Positions 11,301 to 23,875 of a stretch of 64,000 nt of DNA are shown one piece after another. A model generated the notes under the pieces. The model worked only from the letters and a program-made list of their open reading frames with translations. It did no database searches and was not told the DNA's origin. This DNA comes from Mytilus californianus. Taxonomy: Eukaryota > Mollusca > Bivalvia > Mytilida > Mytilidae. The stretch's first letter is position 1. Every line of letters begins with the position of its first letter. Location: the NCBI RefSeq assembly GCF_021869535.1, contig NW_026262734.1, positions 95,237,285 through 95,301,284 of the forward strand. Reading direction: 5' to 3'. The position numbers and the translations under genes were made by a program.

Positions 11301-13330
11301 ATAGTTTTTTTTAGAATAGGTTGATACTGAAGACGCTAACCATTTGTTTTTCTTTTAGTCTTGAGTTTGAATTGCATTTTATTTCATGTTGAACTAGAAG
11401 TGTGAATGAGATTTTTCTCTGATTTGGAAGTATACAACGACAATTCTTAAATTTGTTTGCACTGTATTTTTTTTGTTTTTCTTTCCAAATTAGATGTTTG
11501 CTATAAAACAATTGTAATCTGCATAAATTTAAACTTAAAGAAAAGAACTCTAAGAAAACCATGATCCCATCTAGTTGTTACAAAACCTCCTGGATATTCT
11601 ATGTTTCCTGGAACACACTTTTGGACATTATAAGTAAGTTTGTGTAAAAAAATGAAAGATAACTGTTTTACCTTTTCAAACTGAGACAAGGGTGAATTAT
11701 AAGTATACATACAGTTCTGAAGAGGAATGATTTGTCGATATTTCATGATTTGTCATTGTAAAAACATGTATGAGAGAACCCATCATTGTGAATTATTTAT
11801 GCTTGAAATTAAAAGTGCACAACTACATAAAGTTTTAATTCTCTTAAAAAGTTTGTTTGAATATTGAATTGGAATACCTTTTGTCCATTGTTTGATGCAT
11901 CCATGTCTGATATCTAAATATCAGGAAATTGCCAAAATGAAGTACATTTCAGATAGAGTATGTATATGATCTGCGCAAAACTAGATCATTATCTAATATG
12001 ACTAATTTATCATAGTTACCAAAATTGGTTTCAATCATACGTTCTTGAGACTATTTAAATGGTGGATTTTAACAGCATGGATGCACTAATATACCACGTC
12101 TTTTAAAATAGTGCGATTGGATGATTAGTAGGGCTAATACAGTTTCAGGGGAGTCATGTTACCTCCTACAATAACATTGACTGCCCAAAACAGCTTCTAC
12201 CAAAACAACTGGATATCCAACACATCTATCACAACCAATGGATACCATACACAGCTACTACCATCAACAAGTATCGGGAGCGAAAAAAATATGCCACAGT
12301 TATCACCAACACGTCTAAACTTTAATGAAATACTTATCCCACTGCCAACATGATAGTTTCCGCCACTAACGAAGCATGTTTAACCCAACTCTATCCCTCT
12401 CTCTAATGGTAGAGGCAGTGGCAGTTTTATTTTTGGGGCGGGTTGAGTTGTTGCATGGACTGGAGGGGTTGCAATAACCTTATATCTAATTAAGTACTCA
12501 TAGATAAAGCAAAAGCAAAACACAGTAACACAGTTCAATAACATAAAATAAAAAATGCAGCAAATAAAACATTTAACATGAACTGATAAAGTGTTAATGC
12601 GAAATGCATGTAATAAACTACTCCACAGATTTTTTTTTTTAATTTAACATATGCATTCTGCTCGTAAAAACGCAACAGCAACTACAAGAAAATTGGGGTA
12701 ACCGTTTTAGATTTTGAGATGCGAGCTGTCGAAATAAACGGCATAATACGCTAAAAATTCAAAGAACATATACGGAAAATCATGAAATCGGCAGGTGATT
12801 TTACATTATGACGATTTACTAATTTATTATTTTACAGAGGTTTCTTTTTACAAATTGATATACGAATGGTGAATCGATTGCTTTTTTTTGGTGCAAAGAT
12901 AGTCCTTAGGATCCTCGCTACTTTTCAAGATAAATCAGTAGAACAAATTTAAAATTTAGCGAAAAAAGAAAACAATATTCGGCGACGTTATTGATGTCTA
13001 CCATCTCAGTACTGTGACGTCGTCACAACGTCTAATGCTGTATGAAAAGCGTAAATGTGTATAAACCATTTTTCCAAATTATTTTATTATTGCAAAAGCT
13101 GAAGCGTATTCAATTGATAAAAATTGACGTTAATTATAATCAAGGATAAATTTGCCCCTCCCTCTAAAACACAAAACAATTGAACGAAAGTAACTGTCGG
13201 CTTTCAATAGTCATTTTCATTTCATCACTGTACTTTCATATTTTCTAAATTAAACATCTAAATGCATTTATTTTGTAATGGCTGTATTGTCCTGAATTTT
13301 AGGAAATAAATATTAAAAGTTACTGGTCGA
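11301..13330. other. Unannotated stretch
   Basis: No confident gene. A + strand frame at 12156-12353 is rich in Thr, Ser, Asn and Pro and could be a remnant of a repeat-encoded protein, but nothing identifies it. Confidence 0.35.
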
Positions 13331-13334
13331 GTTT

Positions 13335-13650
13335 GATGTACCTAGTGTAATGCTTAAAGAATGTACACAGTGTGAATCTACAATAATCTACCCAGTGTGA
13401 TGCTATAAGAATCTGTCTAGTGTGATGCTATACTAATTTACCCAGTGAATTACAATTTGGATATTATTTGTTATTAATGTAAAAATAATGTAATGCAACG
13501 AAACTGTTCATTATGTTATGCTATACGAATTTACTTAGTGTAGTGCTATAAGAATTGTGCCTGTATATAATTTAAATGAAGTGCACTTAATAAAAAGATT
13601 TCAGGCTGAATACTTAGCGTAATGCAACACGAATAGTATAAGTGTACATA
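13335..13650. repeat. Degenerate minisatellite, CCAGTGTGATGCTATA-type unit
   Basis: Variants of ACCCAGTGTGATGCTATAAG recur about every 30-40 bases (for example near 13340, 13390, 13412, 13440, 13510 and 13612). The array fades at both ends. Confidence 0.7.
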
Positions 13651-14149
13651 CAATTTTGACCTAGATGATAGAGTAGGATATGTTGAATTTTGGTAGTATT
13701 CCTGGAGAATTTATTAAAATTTAATGAAATTGGTTTTTTTAATTAAAAGTTAAAAAAAATCTGATTTTTAAAAGCTAGAAGAGTCAGAACTCATTGTACC
13801 TCTCAATCCGCCAAGTATTAATTGACCTATTCCCCATTTACCTTAAAGGGGTTAAAATTGCAGTAAACAAATGTCGTTTTTTTTTTCTTCTTAAAACGTC
13901 ATTTAGTCATTATCTTTAAATGAAACTAGAAAAAGAAAAAGAAGGACCCTTTGAAATTAAGATTTGAAGATAATAAGGAAAAACAAAACAGTCAAGTCAT
14001 ACATAATAGAATAGTATAAACTTTATTTCAAATAAATGTGCACATAAGGGGGAAACATGACTTTTAACTTTAAAAACAATTAAATACATATAAGCTTGAT
14101 AAAGATTTAACAATATTTGAGTAATTATCAAAAATAAATGTATCGGTTA

Positions 14150-14460
14150 CCGAACCTTAGTCGGACTCTATCTTCTAATATCATAAAATGGATCATCTAT
14201 TTCAACTTGGTAAAGATTTCAAAGAAGCAGATCTCATTAATTCCATAGGTCACATTCGGGGAAAGGAGGATTGGATTGTGATAACGACGATCGGAACATA
14301 TCCGTCGTCATCTGTGAAACAGATATTCCATAACGGCCAACCAACTCGGGATGGCGTCCGTAAAATGTTCGAAGGGATGACTTCAACGTATCACTTGGAA
14401 CTATTGGTTTAATAGCTTCCTTGTGAATAGCAACCCTCTATCAAGGAAATCATGATAAGA
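14150..14460 (-). mobile_element. Penelope-like retroelement fossil 3 (C-terminal piece)
   Basis: The minus strand reads KSSLRTFYGRHPELVGRYG, ISVSQMTTDMFRSSLSQ, PPFPECDLWN, stop. This is the C-terminal motif seen in fossils 1, 2 and 6. The + strand frame at 14188-14412 is only the antisense of it. Confidence 0.6.
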
Positions 14461-15171
14461 TATTTAAAACGTAAATAAACAATGTCTATTGCATTGTTGT
14501 TAATGTCTGAACTATTGCCGCATATAAGTTTTTTAAGCTTTCTTTTCGTTTCACAGATATATAACAATATTGCAAATGTTTAAAAAAATCCATTCACAAA
14601 ATTCATTTGTTTATAATTCGGATCATCGTAGCGAAATAACCTTGAGCAAAATCAACTCTTCTAAAATATTTTACTAATTATTGCCCTCCGATTTAAAAAT
14701 TTATTGTTGAAAAATATACCATATCATTTAGTATGGAGAAAACAAAATTGAAGTCACTGAAAGGAAAAACAAATAATGCACTAAAATCTTCATCACAACT
14801 AATTTTGCAGTTTCACAGTTATCTGCTTTAAAGAATTTATCTAGCATGATTCCATAGTCAATAATAAAGTTTCGTAGCAATAAACAGACCCGCATATAGC
14901 ACAATCTAAACCCACCTAAATTGAAGGCCTAGATCTATACCAGAACTTGCACTGACGTCTAGTTAAGCACTTATTCGTACCATTTTAAAAGCTTCTAAAG
15001 TCAAACTTTTAATGTAGCCAGTACTTGATGAAAGCTATTGAATATCTTAATTAAATAATCAAATAATATATTTCGAACAAATATTAACACTATTGCACAT
15101 AACTCATAATCCTTACTCATGAAATCTTGATCTTTTGAAAATGTTTGATTGTTTTGTTTTTGTTTTTTTAG
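14461..15171. other. Unannotated stretch before the alternative exon
   Basis: AT-rich; no gene or bounded repeat recognised. If 15172-15252 belongs to gene A this is intron. Confidence 0.35.
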
Positions 15172-15252
15172 TTATCTTATCCAATTTTGAGAAAAGAGCT
15201 ACAGTTGGCTGCCGAAATACCACCTCCCCTTCCAAAGAAAACACCAACATAG
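15172..15252 (+). CDS. Possible alternative last exon of gene A: ITIM-like motif plus SH3 ligand
   Basis: A pyrimidine tract and TTTTTTTAG acceptor precede a 26-codon frame: LSYPILRKELQLAAEI, PPPLPKKTPT, stop TAG. LSYPIL fits the ITIM pattern and PPPLPKK fits a class II SH3-binding sequence (PxxPxK). AATAAA follows at 15301, 49 bases after the stop. It would join in phase 0 to a cryptic donor inside the gene A tail exon (CTAGAA/GTATAT, exon end 10753), replacing VYTNV while keeping the three upstream ITIMs. It could equally be the last exon of an unseen neighbour or a fortuitous frame. Confidence 0.35.
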   Translation, partial: LSYPILRKELQLAAEIPPPLPKKTPT

Positions 15253-15300
15253 ATCAATCCCTTGTAGTAGTAATATATTCATTTGATATTACAAAAAAAA

Positions 15301-15306
15301 AATAAA
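15301..15306 (+). terminator. AATAAA poly(A) signal after the alternative last exon
   Basis: Canonical hexamer inside an A-rich run, 49 bases after the TAG at 15250-15252. The A-run context makes chance occurrence fairly likely. Confidence 0.35.
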
Positions 15307-15339
15307 ACAAATTTTGGAAACAAAATAACCAACACCATT

Positions 15340-15440
15340 CTCTATTCTTTAATTCATTAGGCTATGTTTCTCTGTTCTTTATACTTTTTGCCCATTTTTC
15401 TCTATTCTTTATATTTTTTGTTCATTATTCTCTATTCTTT
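15340..15440. repeat. TTCTCTATTCTTTA minisatellite
   Basis: Three units of about 38 bases with the core TTCTCT(A/G)TTCTTTA followed by variable T-rich sequence. Confidence 0.75.
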
Positions 15441-15449
15441 AAACTACCA

Positions 15450-17223
15450 TCAACACCCTCATAGATATTTTAAAGATTCAATATTCTATATTAATTTATT
15501 GTTATAATAGACCTAAAACAATATCTAATCCACCTTAACTGAAGTCCTAAATATATACCAGCACCTGAAAGCTAATACTTGTGTTATGTTTTATACATGT
15601 AATAAAGCGTTACTTTGATCCCACAATTAGTTTTTGACGATATCTACGAATAGCACTTACTTCCTGGTAAAGAAGATTCAAATAAAACGAATTGTATCAT
15701 ATATTTGTATGCTACAAGTAATTTTAAGCCATTCAACGGGTAATTAGTTAACGTATTTATTATCAAAATGAGATCATAATGGTTTATCTTTAAATAAAAG
15801 GCATGGTAGAGGGTCTGCACTGTCAGTTTACTTGCAAAAAACGCAAGAGAAGCCAATCAAAAAAAAATCCAATTTCAAATAACACTTCACAGAAAACCGA
15901 AATTTTAGCAAGCTTAACCTCATCCAAAACTCGATGGTGAAATCAAGGTGCAACGTAAGAGAAAGTTGTACTTGTTTCACTAATGGCTCCAGCTATATTG
16001 CTGATAGTATGTACAAATCTAGCAATAAATTGCATTCGATATTGCTAAAGATCAGGAATGCATACATGGTCATATATGACACAGTTATGATAAGATATTC
16101 TGTAACAGATATCAAAATGATGATGACGTCACAAGTCGATGACGTATACTTACAACTTTGGAAAGTGAACCGTGCAGTTTACCATTAAGAATCATTGTTA
16201 ATGATCTGCATGTTGTAACGTAGCAGTCCTCTATGGAGGAGTTCATGTTCTTAAAAGCAAGCAATGGAAAATGGTGTCAACGGGGGGTTTATACTTCATA
16301 TGTTAATATGCAAGCGATACTAAAGTATCGCTACACAGAAATAGTTTAAAATGAACTTAACATTTAGGGTAATAATTTATTGTGATAAAATATATTCCTT
16401 AAATTTAAAACATGACTCATTATTTAACAAAGAAGACATGTATCTGTTTAGTTTACAAAAAAAAAAAGAGAGAGACGTTTTCATTTACTAAATGTAGTTG
16501 CTTTTATTCATTCGAATATACTGCAGGAAGATTTAAAATAAGTATGTTTCAGTTTTATTGTCTTTGTTATTTTTGACTTTAAAAGATATGTTTTAGATCT
16601 ATTGCGTTTCAATTTCATTCCAAATTATGCGTGGGCATTAGTAGACCTTTCACATGTTTTTGTTAAATTGTTAAGGGTAACTTTTATTACATGTATAGTC
16701 ATTTATTCTATTGAGATTAATGTATATATTATTAAATTTGGAGAGAAATCATGATAATATTTCCTGATAATATGAATCTAAATGCAATTGAAATGTCATA
16801 CAGAACTAAAAAAAAATCAATGACCAACAAATGCAATAAATGAGCTTGTTCCGATCGTTTTTCTAATTTTTGAAAATACTTCCTTTAATTGTTATCCCCT
16901 TTTTTGTATGCACCTAATAATTTATATATTATACTTTCAGCGATCATGTTTGATATTCTTGTGTTCATAACTGTCTCAATGACATGGTGCTAGCGTGTAA
17001 TAGAGAATCCAAAACAGTCTGATATTTTGACAACGCATTGCAAAATAACGATTAAGATAACTACATGAAAAATTCAGACATTGTTTTCAAAGGTTTCATA
17101 CATAAGCAGGACGAGTGAAGCTGCACTTTTTATCATAAGAAAATTTCGATATGAATAAAATAAAGGACCATTTGAAAAGTAAAACTTTTTAGGATACATT
17201 TTGTTTGTGTTTAGAGATATTGT
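15450..17223. other. Unannotated AT-rich stretch between genes A and B
   Basis: No supported gene. The + strand frame 15934-16188 (84 codons) has no recognisable motif or clear splice context. Confidence 0.35.
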
Positions 17224-17572
17224 CTAAATAGACTATTTTCATATTACCGAATTTTGACTCCGGATTATATAATTTTTTATCAGGTTACCTACTCTGCGGT
17301 TGGACATCCTGGTACTCAGTCAAGTAAGAGCGACCAAAAGAAGTAAAATCAGAAATATAATCAGTATTATTTGGTTGGAAAGTTAACTGTTTTCTGATAA
17401 TTTTGTCGTGTATAGAAAACATAAAACAGTTAATTTCACCCAAAAATTGTACCGATTGAAAGCTTGATGTTACTTCTTTACAAAGCTCTTACCTGACAGA
17501 GTACCAGGATGTAACCTGTAAAAATAAAAATTTCGGAGTCAAAAGTCGGTATTATGAAAATGGTCTATTTGG
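17224..17572. mobile_element. Foldback element with ~85-bp inverted arms
   Basis: The left arm begins AAATAGACTATTTTCATATT and runs through ACCGAATTTTGACTCCG to CATCCTGGTACTCAGTCAAG. The right arm is its reverse complement (CTGACAGAGTACCAGGATG ... CGGAGTCAAAAGTCGGT ... GAAAATGGTCTATTT). About 100 bases of spacer separate the arms. It has the form of a non-autonomous foldback/MITE. I could not settle a target duplication. Confidence 0.7.
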
Positions 17573-18215
17573 AGTCTAGAGTCTTAACAGGACAATGACG
17601 AATAAGTTCAAATTTTACTTTGATGCAGATTAGTTAAATGTATCATCATGACATGATTTTTAACATAACATTCATAAATTCTCCGTTTTTAAAAGAATTC
17701 AACTTCCTCACGCAAAGTTAACCTTAGATAGATTTTGCTATTATTTTGAGATCCTTTTTTGGTCATAAAACTCTTCAACTGTTTCGGTTCTGATACATCC
17801 TTGGCTTTTAAAATATTCGGGTTTGAGAGTTTCTGATGCAGATATATCCAGAAAAGCGCTACGGATGCATAACATTTATATAGTGTCATTTTGATTTTTA
17901 AGATACAATTAATGTGTCAAGTCGTTCCAAAATATTAACCTAAGACACTATTTAAGTTTGTTTGGTTCGTTAAACTTTGTTTCAACGTGAGAAATATTAC
18001 TGCCACAAAATATATAGAAAAAGACCTCAAAAGTTGGATTCAAGTGTATACAAAAAGAGACACTTAAAAAAAAAATAAAAAAAAATAACAAACGTTAAAC
18101 ATCATAAAAATCAATAAGCCATGATAAAAAAGAACGGTTAAAAACAATGCAATGGTTCCTTTCCAAAACAGTCCATATTACTAAAGATAAGGGACTCTTA
18201 TAATTTATAAATTGT
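17573..18215. other. Unannotated stretch
   Basis: AT-rich, with A-homopolymers near 18060. Nothing recognised. Confidence 0.35.
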
Positions 18216-18219
18216 ATAT

Positions 18220-19250
18220 TAATAAAATTGAGAATGGAAATGGGGAATGTGTCAAAGAGACAACAACCCGACCAAAGAGCAGAAAACAGCCTAAGGCCAC
18301 CAATGGGTCTTCAACACAGCGAGAACATCCCGGAGGCGGGCTTCAGCTGGCCCCTAAACAAAAATGTGTACGAGTTCAGTGAAAATGGACGTCACACTAA
18401 ACTCCGAAACATAAAAATGAACTAAAATTAAAAAACATTCAAGATTAACAAAGGCCAGAGGCTCCTGAATTTGGACAAGCGAAAAAATGCGGCGGGGTTA
18501 AACATGTTTTGTGATATCTGAACCCCCCACTATACATCTAGCCAATGTAGAATAAACAAACACACAGCAATACGCACAGTTAAACTCAGTTTAAGAGAAG
18601 TCCGAGTCCGATGTCAGAATAGGTAACAGAAGAAACTAAGAAAAATGACAATGACACATAAATTAACAAAGGACAACTAGCAGTTACTGACATGCCAGCT
18701 CCAGACCTCAGTTAAACTGATTGAATGATGTCTTCATCATATGAAAATCAAGTACAATCCCTCCCGTTTTGGGTTTAGTATCATACCATCATAAAATATA
18801 TGAGACGAACATAACCCGTATCATGCCAACAACTGGTTTTAGAATAAATGTGTTTATTTTTCCGATGCAAAGACCCTATAAATGAATCGATATTAATTCC
18901 AAAATATGCCATCTTAAATGACCTGACAACAGTATTGTAACTATACTCCTTCTGAATAAGTCTGTTTAAAGGTTTGGTTAGCTTTTCAAGTGAATGACGA
19001 CATTTGTGTGCTTTGTATAGAATATTACCATTAATTGGATGTATGTGAAATACCAGAACTTATAAGATGTCTGCATGTTGATTTATATTTACGAACGATG
19101 TCCTTGTACCGATGATAAAATTTTGTAAATGTTTTGACTAGTTTGTGATCTCGAAAACCCTGGTGTAATAATTTTTCAGTAATACAGAGATTTCTTTCGT
19201 TAAAATCAAATACGTTGTTACATACACGAGCGAATCGAACTAGTATTGTT
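18220..19250 (-). mobile_element. Penelope-like retroelement fossil 4 (second subfamily)
   Basis: Reading the minus strand from about 19250: RFARVCNNVFDFNERN, LCITEKLLHQGFRDHKLVK, TFTKFYHRYKDIVRKYK, TCRHLISSGISH, then frameshifts and stops. This is the post-catalytic and C-terminal region of an RT resembling fossil 5 at 43825. The 3' tail runs to about 18220 with landmarks GAAATGGGGAATGTGTCAA and GCGGCGGGGTTAAACATG. The + strand frame at 18228-18425 is antisense to the tail. Confidence 0.6.
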
Positions 19251-19497
19251 TTTGTTTATATTTCACAATATGCTGAAGATATATTAGTATTATTGAATTT
19301 GAATTAATATCAGTTTTCATCATTCATGAAAAACAATATTATATGTGTATGTTGCATGAAAATAATTCTTAAATTACTCTCCACTTAGCATATTTTTTTC
19401 CACAATACACTAACTAAACGCATTTTTTTAAAAGTGATAAGCATTGATATATAACAAAGACATTGCATATTTCGACTGAAACAGGCTTTGTTTTAAT

Positions 19498-19680
19498 TAA
19501 GTGTGAGGAAATAAATTGCAAATTGTATGTTTTAACAAATATACATTTGAAAACTGTTTCCTCAAACATTGTGCATTGTATGTTTTCCACATAAAATCCT
19601 TAAAAATTATTTCCTCACAAATACTTGTTAATCTACTTTTGTTAAAACATACTAATACAATTTATTTCCTTACATAAGTT
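19498..19680. mobile_element. Small inverted-repeat element
   Basis: GTGAGGAAATAAATTGCAAA ... TATGTTTTAACAAA on the left pairs with TTTGTTAAAACATA ... AATTTATTTCCTTACAT on the right. About 180 bp long, MITE-like. Confidence 0.6.
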
Positions 19681-21021
19681 CGGTCGCAAAAAGTGAACAT
19701 ACACTAAAAAAGTAGGATAGAACTCATGTAGCATATATTTTGGACTTTTGGACGAATCAATGTTTTATCCCTAAGACATTTGTACATATGTTTAATGGAG
19801 ACATATTCATTTGTTTCTCATTATCCTATCAATAAAGTTTTTACTTTCCATACTCCTTATTTCCAGCCTTCTTGATAAAGGGTATTCCAGAAGCATTCTT
19901 TATTACCACTGTGGCAGTGTTGGTACAGGGGTACCATAATCTTTAGAGGATACCATTTGCTCATTAGCCTGTACATTGCTATATATATAATAAGCAATGC
20001 CAAATTGTATCACATTAGTAACAGTAAATATCCTACAACTTTTTGTTTGAACTTGTTTTCATTGAATTTAAGCAGAAAATGTATAATTCTTTATTTTCCT
20101 TTATCTAAAATGACAAATTCCTTTTTGCTGTTGTTTTGCCGGTGTTTGTCTTTTTGTTTGTTATACGGTTGTGCGAATTGTGTGATCTACTTGAAAATAA
20201 TTTCTTCGGTATTTTGTTTGCTTTTTATGGTTGCACTAGTCGAGATATTTCCTGACGAGAGTTGAGATCCCGGAGAACTATTTATGTCCTGCTGAGTGTT
20301 ACTGAGTCTGTTACCTCATGGAAATTTTTCATGTAAGTTGGACAGAAGAGGGGTTTCAATTTAACGTACCTGATTAAAACATTTTTTTTTTATTTTAGAA
20401 ATCCCGAAGTAGCTTATTATGAAAACAAAGTCGATCACAATTAGAAGCAAATTATCAAAAGAACAAATTCACAAAAAGAAAATCTATTAATTGAAGTCTA
20501 CATGTATTAGAATTTGTAATAACAGTTTTGATTCCAAATCTCGACAAAGAACTTGATTTCAACCTATGTAATTTTTGAATCGCCCTAAAACGTTCTTCTA
20601 TAACTATACGCAACGACTTTAATAACGTAGCAAATGCTTTTGTTTATAGTAATTAACAGATGAATAGATATTGTGAAAAGATTATTAGCTACAAAAATAC
20701 AAAAACATTATTTTTTTTTCAAGGTCCTAGGATTTAGTATGAACATTTCTTTAGTATTACTCTAGGATAAGCAAATATTAAGAGATGAATATTATTTAAA
20801 ACAAGTCCAAATGTAATAACTATTATAAAATATTGCAACATGTGAACCGAACTATCAAAAGATAATTGTATACAGATAGTCAAAAACACTTCAAAACAAA
20901 AACTGATAATTTCCTCTTAGTCCAGTGATGAATTCGTTTCCCTGAGTCTATAACAGAAACATCAGAAAAAAAACTTACCCTATATAAATATTCTCATTTA
21001 AGTTATATCACTTTGTTGCAG
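19681..21021. other. Upstream of gene B V-like exon
   Basis: A leader exon for gene B should lie here or further left. A hydrophobic run after an ATG at about 20110 (MTNSFLLLFCRC) is a weak candidate signal peptide but lacks a good phase-1 donor. Otherwise AT-rich sequence. Confidence 0.25.
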
Positions 21022-21418
21022 AAACAGTAGCTGTGAAGGTTTCCATCAATCAAAACATTGCGGGAGTTGTTGGAAATGAAAATACCCACCTGACGGGCTC
21101 ATTCTTCCTAGAAAACGGTGAACAGATTTACAGTGTACAAATCATTGCCAAACAAAAAAATGACGGAAAATTTTGATTATATAAAGCCAATAGCAATATT
21201 TACATTCGAGGGAGCGACACAACTAGCCTTTACAGGAAAATATCTTTCTGGTAGAGTGACACTGACAAACATAACAACAACGTCAACGAACGCTTCAATG
21301 ACATTGCACAAACTGAAATGCACAGATGAAAAGGACTACATTTGTAAATTTTATTACAGTGACATGGATGGTGCTTTATTAGCTGCGAAGTCTGAAACAA
21401 CCAGGATATTAATACAAG
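21022..21418 (+). pseudogene. Gene B: V-like immunoglobulin exon, frameshifted
   Basis: Acceptor ACTTTGTTGCAG, donor ACAAG/GTAAGT, phase 1-1. The first part reads TVAVKVSINQNIAGVVGNEN ... IYSVQIIAKQKNDGKF and then hits a stop. One frame over the domain continues as DYIKPIAIFTFEGATQLAF ... LTNITTTSTNAS ... CTDEKDYICKFYY ... TTRILIQ. The shift lies at the A/T homopolymers near 21160-21173. The expected first Cys appears as Gly (HLTGSF), while the second (D-x-x-Y-x-C) is kept. It is therefore a damaged extracellular V-type domain. Confidence 0.65.
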
Positions 21419-23380
21419 GTAAGTAAACATTTTCTGTGCATACTTCACGTATTTATCAATGTATCCTGAAATATCAAAGCTTCTCCATTATCACCAAGAC
21501 GAATAAGATGGGCAACTCAAAACATAATCAAAATTGATCAGAAAGACGAAAAGATTAATAACAGATTCAGAAATCAGAATATGAATTATTTTGTGCTTAA
21601 CCGACATTTTAGTGGAGCGGTGGAGATGATAATTAAAAACAACATAACTAAATACACCATGGCATTCTAATTGCTCAATGGCAAAGTTTAAATTGTGTAC
21701 TTTTTGAAAGTATGTGTCGTTGATATAAACGCTGGTGCTATCATGCTTTTTATCGAGTCGATCCGAAGGACGTAACTAAACAATTTCATATCATCATGTA
21801 GAAACACGACATTCACGGTTTTCCTTTACATAAATTGTACAAGTTGTAATATGTATCAATGCTCAACTTCCGACTTTAGATTTTTTTTTATTTCTGCATA
21901 TGACGTCAGAAAAATCATTTTACTTTTTCGAACGTAATATGCTTTATAGAAATAGAAATTTCAAAGCCTAATAAATAACAGTAACAAAATGACCTCAATC
22001 TTTGACGTCATTAAATAGCATCACATCCAAACTTTGCACAACAAAGACTGATGCAATTAAATCGGGTGTATGAATTTTCAAACTATTGCATGGGAAAACG
22101 AAGTTGCTGTGTTTAGTAACCCGTAAAATCCTCTGCGGGATGAAAAGCTCGAAATAAAGCCAATGACTTCTTTCTTTTATCGAGAAATTCTAGTAAATTA
22201 CAGTGATACGTACAACGTTATGAGGCATAGCAGGTATGACGATACCTTATTTTGTTGAAAAGTTGTGCTATATTTATGTCAACAAATCTATTATAAAATA
22301 TTATTCATAACATAAAAAAGATTAAAACCTAAATGTCTCGAAAAAACATTTTTAAAGATATGTTTTCCCACTTAAATGATTTGAAAGAACATTTGGTCAA
22401 CATGTCCAGAAAAGTAGAATCTGTTTTATTTCTTTCAATCCATACCACACTTAAAATCAGAAAAAAATATATTGACATTTCCATATTGCCGATACTGAGC
22501 AATTAAAATCCGAATCAAACCAAAAGAATATTTCAGGCAGGAATACATTAACGTGATGTTGCTAGACATTTTCACATCGGAAACTGCTCTTCCTGCCCTT
22601 ACAACAACGGTATAGGAAAACGAGATTTGTTGATGACCACACATGAACAGATCAACATTTAGTGACAATGCCACGTCTATAAAATTTGATTACGCAACGT
22701 TATTTAAGAGACACGTTTACAACCGCAACGTCAACTTCTAATCAAGTTGTCGAAATTTATAACAGACACATTCACACCATAAATGTTTACCATATACTGA
22801 CATTTCAAAGAATTGACTGCAGCAAAAACATTGTAAGATCTAATATTTCAATCGTATAATTGCTAGACCACGCTGTAATGGGTGGGACAGAGGCCAAAGT
22901 TGGTCAGAAGTTACAAGACAGAATTCGAAACATTGATAATTGGAGAACCAGAGTTTCAGTGTTTACCACCTGATTTGAACATTATATATGACGTAATATA
23001 TTCAACTTTCGAACTGCAAACCTCTTTTTATACAATGAAATAATGAAATTTTATATATGTGCATACATTTATTTTACAGGACTGCATAGTTGAAAATGAG
23101 ATTTAAAAGAATGATCAAGTGTGTCCGTCAGTATATGACAGTATAACCGAAACGTTTTGTCTGATTGTTTTAATATAATCTGTTATAATAAATATTCAAA
23201 TTCAAAGTTAAAAAAAAACAGAGGAAATATATTGGGGATGTAAATACAAAATGTGCTTTAAATCTTCATATTCTAAAGTCCACTGCGACTAAAGAATATA
23301 TTTACCTTGTAAAAATATCAGAATTAAGATTTTACGGTACATAAACGATGTTTTGTTATTTTCATAATCATGTTTTGTAG
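21419..23380 (+). other. Gene B intron between V-like and C2-like exons
   Basis: No other exon recognised. The minus-strand frame 22435-22674 has no support as a gene. A weak AT-rich composition change is the only feature. Confidence 0.35.
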
Positions 23381-23875
23381 TAGCTTATTCGTTTTTGGGG
23401 AAATCTATTTCAGCCTCTCTTCCAATGCCAGATGGTATTTTAAGTTTCATTGTTTCATCAATAATACCGGAGACAAACGTAAACTTTACGTCAAATATCC
23501 TCCGTGATTCCCAAAAAAAAATTCAAAGAGAACTAACCGAAATAGAAGTGCATCCTTTCCTACACTTACAAGTTGTAGAGAATGTCTCACATTCATGAAA
23601 TCTATTAATGTTTACTTGTACTGGTAACATTGGAAAACCTCCTGGTAAATTAATATGGCAGAAGATCTCTCTACAACAAAACAGATCAATAACATATGAT
23701 AGTATAACAATATATGTAGGAGAAATATCTGCAGGATGTTCTTTCAAAGGAACCAGCAACCTGACTGTTCAAATATCTGCAGAAGACTTTAAAGCGAAAA
23801 TTCTCTGTTTTGAAAAATCACAAGCCAATGTTCCAGAAATGTATGTAGAAACCGAGCTGCCATTAGATGTACATT
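23381..23875 (+). pseudogene. Gene B: C2-like immunoglobulin exon with in-frame stop
   Basis: Acceptor TGTTTTGTAG, donor ACATT/GTGAGT, phase 1-1, 165 codons. The first ~72 codons (AYSFLGKSISASLPMPDG ... FLHLQVVENVSHS) end in TGA at 23596-23598. The same frame continues NLLMFTCTGNIGKPPGKLIW, with the B-strand Cys, GxPPG and core Trp, then SNLTVQISAEDFKAKILC with the F-strand Cys, to VETELPLDVH. A single base change (for example GGA to TGA) explains the stop. Two Ig-like folds may be encoded, the first degenerate. Confidence 0.65.

Noticed and set aside
12156..12353. 65-codon + strand frame MLPPTITLTAQN...
   Set aside because: Looks like a degraded repeat-encoded segment but no family or splice context could be established.
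18228..18425. 65-codon + strand frame starting MRMEMGNVSKRQQPDQ
   Set aside because: Antisense to the 3' tail of Penelope fossil 4, a sequence recurring at 34270-34330 in opposite orientation.
22435..22674. 79-codon minus-strand frame
   Set aside because: No motif, no splice sites that fit, located in gene B intron.
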